This document shows positions 44,512 through 53,684 of a DNA stretch of 64,000 nt, piece after piece. The position numbers were made by a program, and so were the translations under genes. The notes under the pieces were generated by a model that saw only the letters and a program-made list of their open reading frames with translations, did not search any database and was not told the DNA's origin. The stretch covers positions 1 through 64,000 of the forward strand of contig JALFJR010000066.1 in assembly GCA_022775005.1 (NCBI GenBank), given 5' to 3'. The first letter of the stretch is position 1; each line of letters opens with the position of its first letter. The stretch is from Parabacteroides sp. Lineage in GTDB: Bacteria > Bacteroidota > Bacteroidia > Bacteroidales > Tannerellaceae.

Positions 44512-46439
44512 TATTGAATCGTCATTAATACGTCATCCTCTGACACCGCATCACCCGAATGGAAGCAGATGGCCGTGATCTTTCCAGAGAACTCCGCACG
44601 CACGGCATTGTAGGTCTTCATGGCCTCCACGTAGCAAAGCACATCGCCCTCCTTGACCTCATCACCTACCTTCACAGGAGTGTCGGATGCATTCTTAATC
44701 ATATAGAACTTACCCTCCAACGGAGAAAGCACCTCTTTGCCCTCACCCGCAGCAGGGGCAGCAGCCGGTGCCACAGGAGCAGCAGCTGGAGTGGCTGCCG
44801 GAGTAGCTGGTGCAACCGGTGCTGCACCAGCGGTATCACCAAACGCCACAGTCACCCGATAAGCCTGACCATTCACATCCACCGTCATCACCTGAGGGGT
44901 AGTCGGCATAGTCAATGTCACAGGACCTGCGGGCGCAGCCGGAGCAGCAGCCACTTGCGGTTTACCCGCATTGGCCTTCTCAGCCTTGCGTTTAGCCACA
45001 TCCGCCTTGAACTCCACCTTCGCCTTACCTGAACGATAAGCCTCATACTGAGCCGGGTGCATTGCGTATTCGAAGAGTTCCTCCTCATCCTCGCCCACTT
45101 CCCATTGCTTCTCGTTCATCAACTTACGATACTTGTCCAAAGAGTCAGGATAATTGTCTTGCGGATTGCCCTCGAAGAACTTACGACCCTCGGCCTTCGC
45201 CTTCTCCACGATCTCAGGAGCCAACGGACCCGGCAAGCGACCGGCCTTGCCCAAGATCATGTCCCAAATATCGTCGGCAATCATGCTCCAACGAGCCTTG
45301 CCCTTCTCCATCTGCATCACGTTCATCAAAGCCAAGTTCTTCACATACTGACTGAACGGTGTCACCAATGGAGGATAACCGACACGCGGCCATACGTAAG
45401 CCACCTCGTTGAACAACTTGATCAACAGCTGATCTTGCGACATCAACGGACGGTTATTCTTGATGTTATTCTTATTGATCGTCTCCAAGTTCTTCTCCAA
45501 GTCAGCCATCAAGCTACCCATCATACCGCCAGGAAGACCCGGACCGATCAGCAACGAGTTCATCAAACGGTTCTTCGGGCTGATGTAAAGACCCAAGAAA
45601 TCGTCCATAAACTCCTGAATCAAGGCACGTACCTTCATGTAGGCCTCCATGTTGATCTCCGGCACTTGGAACCCGGCATCTTTCAACATAGCTTGAACCG
45701 TCAAGAGATCCGCATGGCCCGTACCCCAAGAGAGCGGCTCCATACCAACATCCACATAATCGCAACCAGCCTCACATACCTCTAAGATCGAAGCCACATT
45801 GAAACCGGGACCTGCGTGGCTATGATATTGAACCGGAATCTCCGGATATTTTTCCTTGATGTTGGCCACGATGCGGCCCAAAGTATGCGGGCGACCGATA
45901 CCAGCCATATCCTTGATACAGATTTCATCCGCACCTAACTCGATCAACTCATACGCCATCTTCGTATAATACTCCACCGTATGTACCGGAGAGTGCGTGA
46001 TACACAACGAACACTGAGAAATCATACCAGCCTCCTTGGCATACTGAATAGAGGGAGCGATGTTGCGAACGTCGTTCAAACCACAGAACGTACGAGCGAT
46101 ATCCGTACCTTGCGCTTTCTTTACCTTATAGAAAAGGCGACGTACATCATCAGGCACCGGGCTCATACGCAGACCGTTCAAAGCACGATCCAACATGTGT
46201 GTCTGAATACCAGCCTCATGGAATGGCTTTGTCCACTCACGAACTGCTTTATTTGGATTCTCGCCGAATAATAAATTCACTTGCTCAAAACCTCCGCCAT
46301 TGGTCTCTACACGGGCGAAACAGCCCATCTCAATAATAGCCGGAGCCACACGGGTAAGTTGATCTACGGTCGGGACATATTTACCGGCAGATTGCCACAT
46401 GTCACGAAAGACCAAACTAAACTTGATTGCTTTCTTCAT
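44511..46439 (-). CDS. oadA: oxaloacetate decarboxylase alpha subunit / pyruvate carboxylase subunit B-like
   Basis: 642 residues, cytoplasmic. An HMGL-like carboxyltransferase TIM barrel (about 1-290; metal-binding VQYHSHAGPG), a conserved carboxylase domain, a flexible Ala/Pro linker (about 520-570) and a C-terminal biotinyl domain. The biotin Lys is in EAMKT rather than the usual AMKM. The N-terminus IKFSLVFRDMWQSAGKY differs from the common RDGHQS motif. It lies between oadG and oadB. Confidence 0.93.
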   Translation of the reverse strand: MKKAIKFSLVFRDMWQSAGKYVPTVDQLTRVAPAIIEMGCFARVETNGGGFEQVNLLFGENPNKAVREWTKPFHEAGIQTHMLDRALNGLRMSPVPDDVRRLFYKVKKAQGTDIARTFCGLNDVRNIAPSIQYAKEAGMISQCSLCITHSPVHTVEYYTKMAYELIELGADEICIKDMAGIGRPHTLGRIVANIKEKYPEIPVQYHSHAGPGFNVASILEVCEAGCDYVDVGMEPLSWGTGHADLLTVQAMLKDAGFQVPEINMEAYMKVRALIQEFMDDFLGLYISPKNRLMNSLLIGPGLPGGMMGSLMADLEKNLETINKNNIKNNRPLMSQDQLLIKLFNEVAYVWPRVGYPPLVTPFSQYVKNLALMNVMQMEKGKARWSMIADDIWDMILGKAGRLPGPLAPEIVEKAKAEGRKFFEGNPQDNYPDSLDKYRKLMNEKQWEVGEDEEELFEYAMHPAQYEAYRSGKAKVEFKADVAKRKAEKANAGKPQVAAAPAAPAGPVTLTMPTTPQVMTVDVNGQAYRVTVAFGDTAGAAPVAPATPAATPAAAPVAPAAAPAAGEGKEVLSPLEGKFYMIKNASDTPVKVGDEVKEGDVLCYVEAMKTYNAVRAEFSGKITAICFHSGDAVSEDDVLMTIQ

Positions 46440-46456
46440 GATAAATGTATGCTATA

Positions 46457-46744
46457 TTATATTTTTTCAATTTTCACTACTTTACCTTGGCCTGCAGTCA
46501 ATACACTGACCGCTGAAACAATGGCTGCCGTTTCAGGCCCGCCCATCACGGGTGCAGAAGCTACCACAGGAGCCGCCACTCTCGCTCGACTGGGAGCCGC
46601 TTTTTTCGCAACCACCTCTTCCGGGGCATACTTGTTGACCAAAAGGATAAGACCCTTCCCTAAATTAATCACTATCAAAAGGATCGCAAAAACGGTCATC
46701 ATACCGACCGCCATCAATAAAAGTCCTGTTTCTATATTCTCCAT
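46457..46744 (-). CDS. oadG: oxaloacetate decarboxylase gamma-type subunit
   Basis: 95 residues. One N-terminal transmembrane helix (GLLLMAVGMMTVFAILLIVI) followed by an Ala/Pro-rich tail, the usual OadG plan. It anchors and assembles the alpha and beta subunits. First gene of the three-gene operon (17-nt gap to oadA). A TAATTTTG box on the minus strand at 46819-46826 may be its promoter. Confidence 0.9.
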   Translation of the reverse strand: MENIETGLLLMAVGMMTVFAILLIVINLGKGLILLVNKYAPEEVVAKKAAPSRARVAAPVVASAPVMGGPETAAIVSAVSVLTAGQGKVVKIEKI

Positions 46745-46818
46745 ATCTCTATCTGTGGTTACCTCTTATATGGCAAGAAAAGCCGCTGAGAAACTTCTCC
46801 CCCAAGTAAAAACAGTTG

Positions 46819-46826
46819 CAAAATTA
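46819..46826 (-). promoter_or_regulatory. -7 promoter element of the oad operon
   Basis: TAATTTTG on the minus strand, 74 nt before the oadG ATG. No exact -33 box. Confidence 0.4.
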
Positions 46827-46990
46827 GCAAATAGTCGCAGATTGCCACAGGCATTTTCATTAAAAAATGAAAACAAATAAGTTAGCAAACGGATAAAACT
46901 ACGCTTCGTAAGCAAACAGCCCGTTATACTTTCATACTGTTTCCTCCCGACGTAGCAAAGTTTACATCGCTACCAAAGCGCATTTCGCCC

Positions 46991-47038
46991 ATTGGAGAAA
47001 TATTTTTCTCCAGTTAGCGCAATATTTTTCTTCAGTTG
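46991..47038. repeat. dispersed palindrome, copy 3
   Basis: TGGAGAAA (46993-47000) / TTTCTCCA (47005-47012), then GTTAG, and a second half-copy AATATTTTTCTTCAGTTGG. It lies just before the -7 box of the TPR gene and shares its core with the copies at 1299 and 33136. The rest of the gap 46745-47085 holds only the oad promoter box and short A/T palindromes. Confidence 0.65.
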
Positions 47039-47085
47039 GCAAAAAATAGCGTACCTTCGCACGCAAAAACAAAATAAGTCAAAAC

Positions 47086-48057
47086 ATGGGAAACTTTTTC
47101 ACATCGTTGTTCTCCTCATCCAACAACAAAGAGAACACAGAAGAGACAACGCAAGCTAAAAACGAAGAAAAGAATTTCGACATCTTAAAATACGATGGTG
47201 TACGTGCACATCAAATGGGGAAATTAGGCTATGCCATTAAGTGCTATACGGAAGCTCTCGCAATAAAGTCTGATCCCGAGACGATGAACTTTCTCGTTAC
47301 AGCCTATACTGCAAAAGGCGAAATCGCAAAAGCAGAGCAAGTGGTCAATCAGTTGGTCGATTTAGATCCAACCAGCGCTGAATATCGCCTCGCGCGCGTA
47401 CATATATTATTTATGTGCGGTAAAGAGGCCGATGCCGTCACCGATTGCGATGCCATCATTGCCCAAGATCCCAACAACGCATTAGCCTATTTCCTGCGTG
47501 GAAAAGCAAAGCAGATGCTCGGCGGACGCCTGAATGCCGTTACCGACCTGACCAAAGCCATCACTCTCCAACCCAATTTCGGCAGCGCCTTCCTCCTGAG
47601 AGCCGAGCTGCTACTCGTCATGGGACAAGGGAAAGAGGCATTGGATGATATGAATCAAGCCGTTACATTGATGCCGGAAGAAGAGATCGCCTATTTACTT
47701 CGCGGACGCATCTACGGCATGAGCCATCAATGGGAAGCTGCCCAAGCTGATTTTGAGCAAGTATTGGCACTCAATCCCTTCAACGAAGAGGCGCAACTGC
47801 GCATTGGCCAGTTGATGACCGAACAGGGTAAGTTGGACGAGGCTATCGCCTATTTTGACGAATTGATCGCAGACGAGCCCAACTTTAGCAAAGCCTATGG
47901 CGAACGTGGACGAGTGCGCAATCTCAAAGGAGACAAGCAGGGCGCTTTAGAGGACCTGAAGAAGGCTATCGAATTAAATCCGAATGGTGAGGAAGCGCAA
48001 CGCATGAACGGGCAACACACTAATTTCAATAATTTATACCAAGGCGGCATTTACTGA
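47086..48057 (+). CDS. tetratricopeptide-repeat protein
   Basis: 323 residues, no signal peptide, cytoplasmic. The low-complexity start (SSNNKENTEETTQAKNEEKN) is followed by seven or more TPR motifs (for example AVTDCDAIIAQDPNNALAYF, AIAYFDELIADEPNFSKAY, ALEDLKKAIELNPNGEEA). Partner unknown. A TACCTTCG element at 47052-47059 is a plausible -7 box. Single gene. Confidence 0.92.
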   Translation: MGNFFTSLFSSSNNKENTEETTQAKNEEKNFDILKYDGVRAHQMGKLGYAIKCYTEALAIKSDPETMNFLVTAYTAKGEIAKAEQVVNQLVDLDPTSAEYRLARVHILFMCGKEADAVTDCDAIIAQDPNNALAYFLRGKAKQMLGGRLNAVTDLTKAITLQPNFGSAFLLRAELLLVMGQGKEALDDMNQAVTLMPEEEIAYLLRGRIYGMSHQWEAAQADFEQVLALNPFNEEAQLRIGQLMTEQGKLDEAIAYFDELIADEPNFSKAYGERGRVRNLKGDKQGALEDLKKAIELNPNGEEAQRMNGQHTNFNNLYQGGIY

Positions 48058-48104
48058 TCCGAATGATGAAATCAAAGCTGACAAACGAAAAAATCTCGCT
48101 TCCT

Positions 48105-48135
48105 TTTGTTTATTACAAAAAAGGGGCTATCTTTG
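48105..48135 (+). promoter_or_regulatory. rpmH promoter
   Basis: TTTG (48105-48108), 19 nt, TATCTTTG (48128-48135), a full match to the Bacteroidota consensus, 44 nt before the rpmH ATG. Confidence 0.85.
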
Positions 48136-48179
48136 CAGCCCGAATCAGTATGCGAATAATATAAAAATAGAATAGTAAA

Positions 48180-48332
48180 ATGAAGAGAACATTCCAACCT
48201 CACAACAGAAAGAGAAAGAACAAGCATGGCTTCCGTTCAAGAATGGCTACCGCTAATGGCCGTAGAGTATTAGCAGCTCGTCGTGCGAAGGGCAGAGCTA
48301 AATTGACAGTATCTGACGAGTACAACGGATAA
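48180..48332 (+). CDS. rpmH: 50S ribosomal protein bL34
   Basis: 50 residues, very basic: starts [18 protein letters not shown], with the family segment [19 protein letters not shown] and an acidic-ended tail (SDEYNG) common in Bacteroidota. It is a component of the large ribosomal subunit. A strong promoter lies upstream. rnpA and dnaA, its neighbours in many bacteria, are not here. Confidence 0.97.
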   Translation: MKRTFQPHNRKRKNKHGFRSRMATANGRRVLAARRAKGRAKLTVSDEYNG

Positions 48333-48468
48333 TCGCTCGTTCAAAAGATTTACTTGGAAAGTAAAGGTTTTTGTGAAGAAAGCCTTTACTTTCTTTGTTT
48401 TTAGGCCCCTCTTTTCCCCTTTCGACCTTAAATAGCGTTATTTCGCTATGTGATTGGTGTTTTTTTGC

Positions 48469-48476
48469 TACTTTTG
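48469..48476 (+). promoter_or_regulatory. -7 promoter element of the PASTA-rluD-ddl operon
   Basis: TACTTTTG, 26 nt before the ATG at 48503. Confidence 0.55.
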
Positions 48477-48502
48477 GGACCGTCAACGAATATATAAGTG
48501 AA

Positions 48503-49129
48503 ATGAGTAACTTTATAACGAGACTGATCAAGCATCCCTTCATCATCAGCTTGGTGCTGATGATTGTTGCAACATGTGGTATTTTCTATGGCGTGCTGTC
48601 ATGGCTGGACACCTACACACGGCATAATCAAGCTATTGTTGTTCCCGATGTCAAAGGGATGAAATTGGAGGATGCCATCCCCTTCTTGGAGAATAATCAT
48701 TTACGCTATAACGTCATCGATTCAGTTTTTTCCAAAGATGTCGCACCGGGAGCGATTGTGGAGATTGTACCCTCTGTGGGTTCAAAAGTGAAAGAGGGAC
48801 GCATCCTCTTCGTCACTATCAATGCTTTAACCTCCCAAATGGCAATGATTCCAGATATCGAGGATCAATCATTCAGACAAGCATATGCGCTATTGAGAGC
48901 ACGTGGGTTCAACTCGGTAGAAATTGAGTATGTGGCAGGGGAATACAAAGACTTAGCCGTATCGGTTGAGCATGACGGACGCACACTGACCAAAGGAGAG
49001 CTCATTCCACTCACTTCACCTTTGGTTCTGAAAGTAAGCAGTGGTGATCCAAATTTCTCACCGGATTCCTTGGCATTAGACAGCATCCCCGTCGAGCAGC
49101 TGAATAGCGACATTGAAAAGTGGTTTTAA
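48503..49129 (+). CDS. PASTA domain membrane protein
   Basis: About 208 residues. A short cytoplasmic start, one transmembrane helix (FIISLVLMIVATCGIFYGVL) and two to three PASTA domains outside (VVPDVKGMKLEDAIPFLENN; IPDIEDQSFRQAYALLRARG; DLAVSVEHDGRTLTKGE). PASTA modules bind peptidoglycan fragments in kinases and PBPs; here there is no enzyme domain. The genes that follow, a pseudouridine synthase and D-Ala-D-Ala ligase, are a conserved Bacteroidota arrangement as I recall it. The upstream open frame to 48395 is excluded by the promoter box. Confidence 0.9.
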   Translation: MSNFITRLIKHPFIISLVLMIVATCGIFYGVLSWLDTYTRHNQAIVVPDVKGMKLEDAIPFLENNHLRYNVIDSVFSKDVAPGAIVEIVPSVGSKVKEGRILFVTINALTSQMAMIPDIEDQSFRQAYALLRARGFNSVEIEYVAGEYKDLAVSVEHDGRTLTKGELIPLTSPLVLKVSSGDPNFSPDSLALDSIPVEQLNSDIEKWF

Positions 49130-49133
49130 GGTG

Positions 49134-50219
49134 ATGGATGAATATTTCTACGATAAGGATGATGAGCAATTAGAGGATGATCTGTTGCTGGAAGAGGAAG
49201 ATGGCGAGACATCGGCCAACCCGATGTATGAGCATTTTCGTTTCGTTGCCGACAAAGGACAATCCTTACTCCGTGTTGATAAATTCCTGGTAGATCGTAT
49301 GATGAGCGCCACACGCAACCGAATCCAATTGGCTGCTGAGGCTGGTTGCATCTTGGTGAATGGCAATCCGGTAAAGAGCAACTACCGAGTGAAGCCGTTA
49401 GATGTAGTTACGATCGTAATGGATCGCCCACGCCGAGAATTAGAGATCATCCCCGAAGAGATTCCATTAAATATAGTCTATGAAGATAATGACCTGTTAG
49501 TGGTGAACAAACCCGCTGGCATGGTCGTACACCCGGGTCACGGGAATTATACAGGTACCTTGGTGAATGCCTTAGCCTATTATTTAAAAGATGATCCGCT
49601 TTATGATCCCTCCGACCCTCGTTTGGGATTGGTGCATCGCATTGATAAGGACACGTCTGGACTTTTGGTGGTAGCGAAACGTCCCGAAGCAAAGAGCCAC
49701 CTTAGCTTACAATTCTTCCATAAGACAACAAAGCGCAAATACCGGGCATTGGTATGGGGCATCGTGCGAGAGGATGAAGGACGCATCGAGGGAAACATTG
49801 GGCGTGACCCAAAGGACCGGATGCTAATGCGGGTTTTCCCAGAGGGCGATCAAGGTAAAACAGCGGTCACCCATTACAGTGTGTTAGAACGACTTGGCTA
49901 TGTAACCTTAGTGGAATGCCGTTTGGAAACCGGACGCACCCATCAGATTCGTGTACACATGAAACATATTGGCCATACGCTTTTCAATGATGAGCGCTAC
50001 GGTGGCCATGAAATATTGAAAGGAACAACGTTTACTAAGTATAAGCAGTTTGTGCAAAATTGTTTCGCCATCTGCCCGCGGCAGGCCCTACATGCCAAGA
50101 CATTGGGTTTCATACATCCAACGACAGGCGAAGAGTTGTTTTTCGATTCGGAAATCCCGACAGATATGCAACAACTCATCGACAAATGGCGAAACTATGC
50201 AAACACTAAAGAAGGATGA
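49134..50219 (+). CDS. rluD: RluA/RluD-family 23S rRNA pseudouridine synthase
   Basis: About 361 residues. An acidic N-terminal extension, an S4 RNA-binding domain (about 44-95; LLRVDKFLVDRMM) and the catalytic domain with HRIDKDTSGLLVVAK, where the Asp makes pseudouridine, and ETGRTHQIRVH near the end. RluD modifies helix 69 of 23S rRNA in other bacteria; the exact sites here are inferred. ATG 49134 is chosen, 4 nt after the PASTA stop. It overlaps ddl by 4 nt. Confidence 0.93.
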   Translation: MDEYFYDKDDEQLEDDLLLEEEDGETSANPMYEHFRFVADKGQSLLRVDKFLVDRMMSATRNRIQLAAEAGCILVNGNPVKSNYRVKPLDVVTIVMDRPRRELEIIPEEIPLNIVYEDNDLLVVNKPAGMVVHPGHGNYTGTLVNALAYYLKDDPLYDPSDPRLGLVHRIDKDTSGLLVVAKRPEAKSHLSLQFFHKTTKRKYRALVWGIVREDEGRIEGNIGRDPKDRMLMRVFPEGDQGKTAVTHYSVLERLGYVTLVECRLETGRTHQIRVHMKHIGHTLFNDERYGGHEILKGTTFTKYKQFVQNCFAICPRQALHAKTLGFIHPTTGEELFFDSEIPTDMQQLIDKWRNYANTKEG

Positions 50220-51214
50220 AGATGAAAAAGAATATCGCTATCGTAGCTGGAGGATACTCTTCGGAGTATGTCGTCTCTTTAAGGAGTGCACAAGGAATAC
50301 ACTCCTTCATCAACAAGGAGCGGTATAATCTCTATATCGTATTGGTTACCCATGAGGAATGGAAAGTGCAACTTCCAGATGAAAGCTGGACACCCATTGA
50401 CAAGAATGATTTCAGTTTCACGGAAGGAGGAGAAAAGAAACATTTCGACTTTTGTTACATCACGATTCATGGCACACCCGGAGAGGACGGACGTCTTCAA
50501 GGCTATTTCGATATGATCGGGATGCCCTACTCCTCATGCAGCATGATGGTTAGCGCATTGACATTCAATAAATACATCTGCAATCAATATTTACGTCATT
50601 TTGGTGTCCATGTCGCCGACTCTATTCACCTGTTCCAGGGAGATCAAATCACTGACGAGGAGGTAATCGCTCGCTTAGGGCTACCGATTTTCGTAAAACC
50701 CAACGATGGAGGAAGCAGCTTTGGCGTTACAAAGGTAAAGATAAAAGAAGCTATCCAACCCGCCATCGAGAAAGCATTTAGCGAAGGTAGAGAGGTCGTA
50801 TTGGAACGCTTCATTGCCGGCACCGAGGTAACATGCGGATGCTATAAAACGACCCATAAAGAGGTTGTTTTTCCTCTGACTGAAGTGGTCACGTCCAATG
50901 AGTTTTTCGACTACGACGCAAAATATAATGGTCAGGTGGACGAGATCACCCCGGCCCGTCTCTCAGAAGAGCTGACAAAGAAAATCCAACAGGAAACGTC
51001 GAGAATTTATGATATATTAGGGGCTAAAGGCATTATACGCATTGATTACATCATTACGGCAGAAGGAACACCCATGCTGTTGGAAATCAATACGACCCCA
51101 GGTATGACCGCAACCAGCTTCATTCCTCAGCAAGTCAGAGCTGCAGGATTAGCGATTGAGGAAGTCATGACTGATATCATCGAAGACGAACTTAACAACA
51201 AGAAAACTAAATGA
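50216..51214 (+). CDS. ddl: D-alanine--D-alanine ligase
   Basis: 332 residues, cytoplasmic. It joins two D-Ala with ATP for peptidoglycan precursor synthesis. ATP-grasp fold with VKPNDGGSSFGVTKV, YITIHGTPGEDGRLQGYFDM near residue 85, and metal ligands in RIDYII...LLEINTTPGMT. An omega-loop KYNG is visible. Start codon overlaps the rluD stop; an in-frame ATG two codons later is an alternative. Confidence 0.96.
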   Translation: MKMKKNIAIVAGGYSSEYVVSLRSAQGIHSFINKERYNLYIVLVTHEEWKVQLPDESWTPIDKNDFSFTEGGEKKHFDFCYITIHGTPGEDGRLQGYFDMIGMPYSSCSMMVSALTFNKYICNQYLRHFGVHVADSIHLFQGDQITDEEVIARLGLPIFVKPNDGGSSFGVTKVKIKEAIQPAIEKAFSEGREVVLERFIAGTEVTCGCYKTTHKEVVFPLTEVVTSNEFFDYDAKYNGQVDEITPARLSEELTKKIQQETSRIYDILGAKGIIRIDYIITAEGTPMLLEINTTPGMTATSFIPQQVRAAGLAIEEVMTDIIEDELNNKKTK

Positions 51215-51220
51215 TAAGAT

Positions 51221-52384
51221 ATGGATACAGCAACCATTTCCCCTAATTTCGACGACATTCGTCCGTTAAACAACGACGAAGTTAAGGATGCGATCGAGAG
51301 TTTGATTGCTAACAAGGACTTTGAGCGCGCTTTGCGTTACATTAAGCCGCAGTTGGATTGGGCGGAATTCTCGGCAGCCATGCGAGCCTGTAAGACGAAA
51401 GAGGAGTTCAAATCAACATTAGCCTACGATGCAGTAATGACCGTAGCGAAAGCAACAACTTTTTCGTTGACCATCTCCGGACGCAGCCGCTTACCTAAGG
51501 ACAAGGCGGCCTGCACCTTTATCTCCAACCACCGTGACATCGCACTGGATGCCTCATTCTTAAATGTCATGCTTTATGATGTGGGTTACGGTATGACACA
51601 GGTAGCGATAGGCGATAACCTGCTGATTCGCTCATGGATTGAGACCGTAGTACGCCTCAACAACAGCTTCATCGTGAAGCGAAACATCCCCGTTCGTCAG
51701 ATCTTAGAGGCCAGCCAACGGCTTTCGGCCTATATCCATCATACGATTCGCGATACAAAAGAGTCTGTTTGGATCGCTCAGCGAGAGGGACGTGCGAAAG
51801 ACAGCAACGATCGCACACAAAGTAGTGTCTTGAAAATGTTAGCCATCGGAGGTAGTCATGAAAATCTGATTGAAAACCTCATGGAGTTGAACATTGTTCC
51901 GGTTGCCATCTCTTATGAGTATGATCCATGCGACTATCTGAAAGCAAAGGAGTTCCAGCAGAAACGAGATAACCCTGATTTTGTGAAATCGCAAAGGGAT
52001 GATCTCCTAAGCATGGAAACGGGTATCCTGTGCAACAAGGGGCGCGTACACTTTACGCTCACGCAACCTATCAACGAATTACTGGCGCAGGTTGACCGTA
52101 GCTTAGACAAGAATGGATTGGTCACTGCCGCAGCAAACATTATTGATCGGGAAATTTATAAGAATTATCGTTTTTATCCTTGTAACTATGTTGCATATGA
52201 TCTGCTGATGGGAACTCGCCGTTTCCAAGATCATTACGGTGTAACGGATAAAAAACATTTTGAGGAGTATCTGCAAGGCCAGATCGAGAAAGTAGATCTT
52301 GAGAACAAGGACGAGACGTTCATCCGGACAAAGATCCTGGAGATGTATGCCAATCCACTCAAGAATCACCTCACTACACTGTAA
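51221..52384 (+). CDS. lysophospholipid acyltransferase (1-acyl-glycerol-3-phosphate acyltransferase-like)
   Basis: 387 residues. A PlsC-type acyltransferase core has the HX4D catalytic motif in SNHRDIALD (about 105-112) and a second block QREGRAKDSNDRTQ. N- and C-terminal extensions are longer than in PlsC. It probably acylates a phospholipid intermediate or modifies a lipid at the inner membrane. It begins 6 nt after ddl and so ends the PASTA-rluD-ddl run. Confidence 0.88.
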   Translation: MDTATISPNFDDIRPLNNDEVKDAIESLIANKDFERALRYIKPQLDWAEFSAAMRACKTKEEFKSTLAYDAVMTVAKATTFSLTISGRSRLPKDKAACTFISNHRDIALDASFLNVMLYDVGYGMTQVAIGDNLLIRSWIETVVRLNNSFIVKRNIPVRQILEASQRLSAYIHHTIRDTKESVWIAQREGRAKDSNDRTQSSVLKMLAIGGSHENLIENLMELNIVPVAISYEYDPCDYLKAKEFQQKRDNPDFVKSQRDDLLSMETGILCNKGRVHFTLTQPINELLAQVDRSLDKNGLVTAAANIIDREIYKNYRFYPCNYVAYDLLMGTRRFQDHYGVTDKKHFEEYLQGQIEKVDLENKDETFIRTKILEMYANPLKNHLTTL

Positions 52385-52410
52385 ACAGGGAAAAAAAGAT
52401 TTTCATGCCC

Positions 52411-52446
52411 GACGTTTCTATCCACAAAGAGACGCCGGACTTTTTA
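52411..52446 (+). terminator. probable terminator of the PASTA-rluD-ddl-acyltransferase operon
   Basis: GACGTTTCT (52411-52419) pairs with AGAGACGCC (52428-52436) with one mismatch and one G-U; GGAC then TTTTT follows. Confidence 0.5.
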
Positions 52447-52452
52447 GTGCTA

Positions 52453-52492
52453 TAAAAAAAGGCAGGCGAGAATATCACTACTCAGCCTGCCC
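52453..52492 (-). terminator. intrinsic terminator of asd
   Basis: On the minus strand GGCAGGC (complement of 52485-52491), a 17-nt loop, GCCTGCC (complement of 52461-52467), then seven T. It lies about 37 nt after the asd stop. Confidence 0.85.
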
Positions 52493-52528
52493 AACAACTT
52501 AATATAAAAAAGGGGAAATATAAAGTGC

Positions 52529-53539
52529 TTATTTAATGTTGCCCACCTTTAACAGATACTCGGCGATCTGCACGGCATTCAGGGCCGCACCCTTCTTGAT
52601 CTGATCGCTGACTGTCCAGAAGGTCAAGCCATTCGGATTGCTTAAATCCTTACGGATACGACCCACATACACAGGATCGTGATCGGCTACGAACAACGGC
52701 ATCGGATAAACCTTGTTTGCGGGATCATCCTGCAACACAACTCCCTCCTCCTTGGCAAACGCCTCACGAGCCTCCTCTACGCTGATCGGACGCTCTGTCT
52801 CAACCCAGGTAGATTCGCTATGCGCACGCATAACCGGCACACGAACACACATCGCACTTACCTCGATGTCAGAGTGCATGATTTTACGGGTCTCGTTATA
52901 CATCTTCATCTCCTCTTTGGTATAACCATTATCCTGGAATACATCAACATGAGGGATTACGTTGTATGCCAATTGGAATGCGAACTTCTCTACGGTAGGT
53001 TGCTCACCCTTCAAGAGTTGCTCATATTGTTTCACCAACTCAGCCATTGCGGTTGCTCCCGCACCACTGGCCGCTTGATAAGTTGATACGTGTACACGCT
53101 TAATATGTGACAATTTCTCAATAGCATTCAAAGCAACAACCATCTGGATGGTTGTACAGTTTGGATTAGCGATCACACCACGCGGACGATTGAGCGCATC
53201 CTCCGGATTCACCTCGGGAACCACCAAAGGTACATCTGCATCCATGCGGAAAGCACTGGAGTTGTCAATCATCACTGTGCCATGCTTTGTAATCGTCTTC
53301 TCAAATTCCTTGGATGTACCAGCCCCAGCTGAAACAAAAGCGACATCAATACCCTTGAAATCATCGTTGTGCTTTAATTCTTTGACGGTATATTGCTTAT
53401 CACGAAACGTATATACACGTCCGGCACTACGAGATGAGCCAAAAAGTACCAGCTCATCGATGGGGAAATTCCGCTGGTCGAGTACACGCAGGAACTCCTG
53501 TCCTACGGCTCCACTTACACCAACAATTGCTACATTCAT
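52529..53539 (-). CDS. asd: aspartate-semialdehyde dehydrogenase
   Basis: About 336 residues, cytoplasmic. It makes aspartate semialdehyde from aspartyl phosphate with NADPH, for lysine/diaminopimelate, threonine and methionine. NADP motif [11 protein letters not shown], catalytic Cys in NPNCTT, and a His-containing [11 protein letters not shown] near residue 240. An in-frame GTG lies at 53548; I prefer the ATG at 53539. The 5' leader is about 110 nt, from a promoter box at 53655-53662. Confidence 0.96.
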   Translation of the reverse strand: MNVAIVGVSGAVGQEFLRVLDQRNFPIDELVLFGSSRSAGRVYTFRDKQYTVKELKHNDDFKGIDVAFVSAGAGTSKEFEKTITKHGTVMIDNSSAFRMDADVPLVVPEVNPEDALNRPRGVIANPNCTTIQMVVALNAIEKLSHIKRVHVSTYQAASGAGATAMAELVKQYEQLLKGEQPTVEKFAFQLAYNVIPHVDVFQDNGYTKEEMKMYNETRKIMHSDIEVSAMCVRVPVMRAHSESTWVETERPISVEEAREAFAKEEGVVLQDDPANKVYPMPLFVADHDPVYVGRIRKDLSNPNGLTFWTVSDQIKKGAALNAVQIAEYLLKVGNIK

Positions 53540-53577
53540 TTTGAGCACTGATTTAATATGATTTAAAAATTTAGTTA

Positions 53578-53662
53578 TAACTTTGCTGCCGCTATGGGTT
53601 ACTGATTTCAGTCGATTAGCCGCCCTTTTGTGACAGTTGTTTGTTAATCGGGTGCAAATATA
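53578..53662. promoter_or_regulatory. divergent promoter region of asd and the lamin-tail gene
   Basis: TATATTTG on the minus strand (53655-53662) points to asd. TAACTTTG on the plus strand (53578-53585) points to the gene at 53685. The two would overlap in transcription by about 70 nt. The plus element is the weaker call. Confidence 0.4.
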
Positions 53663-53684
53663 GATAATTTATTACTAAAACACA

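Noticed and set aside
53540-53654. Lysine riboswitch in the asd leader
   Set aside because: The leader is only about 110 nt and I see neither the size nor the conserved helices of that riboswitch.
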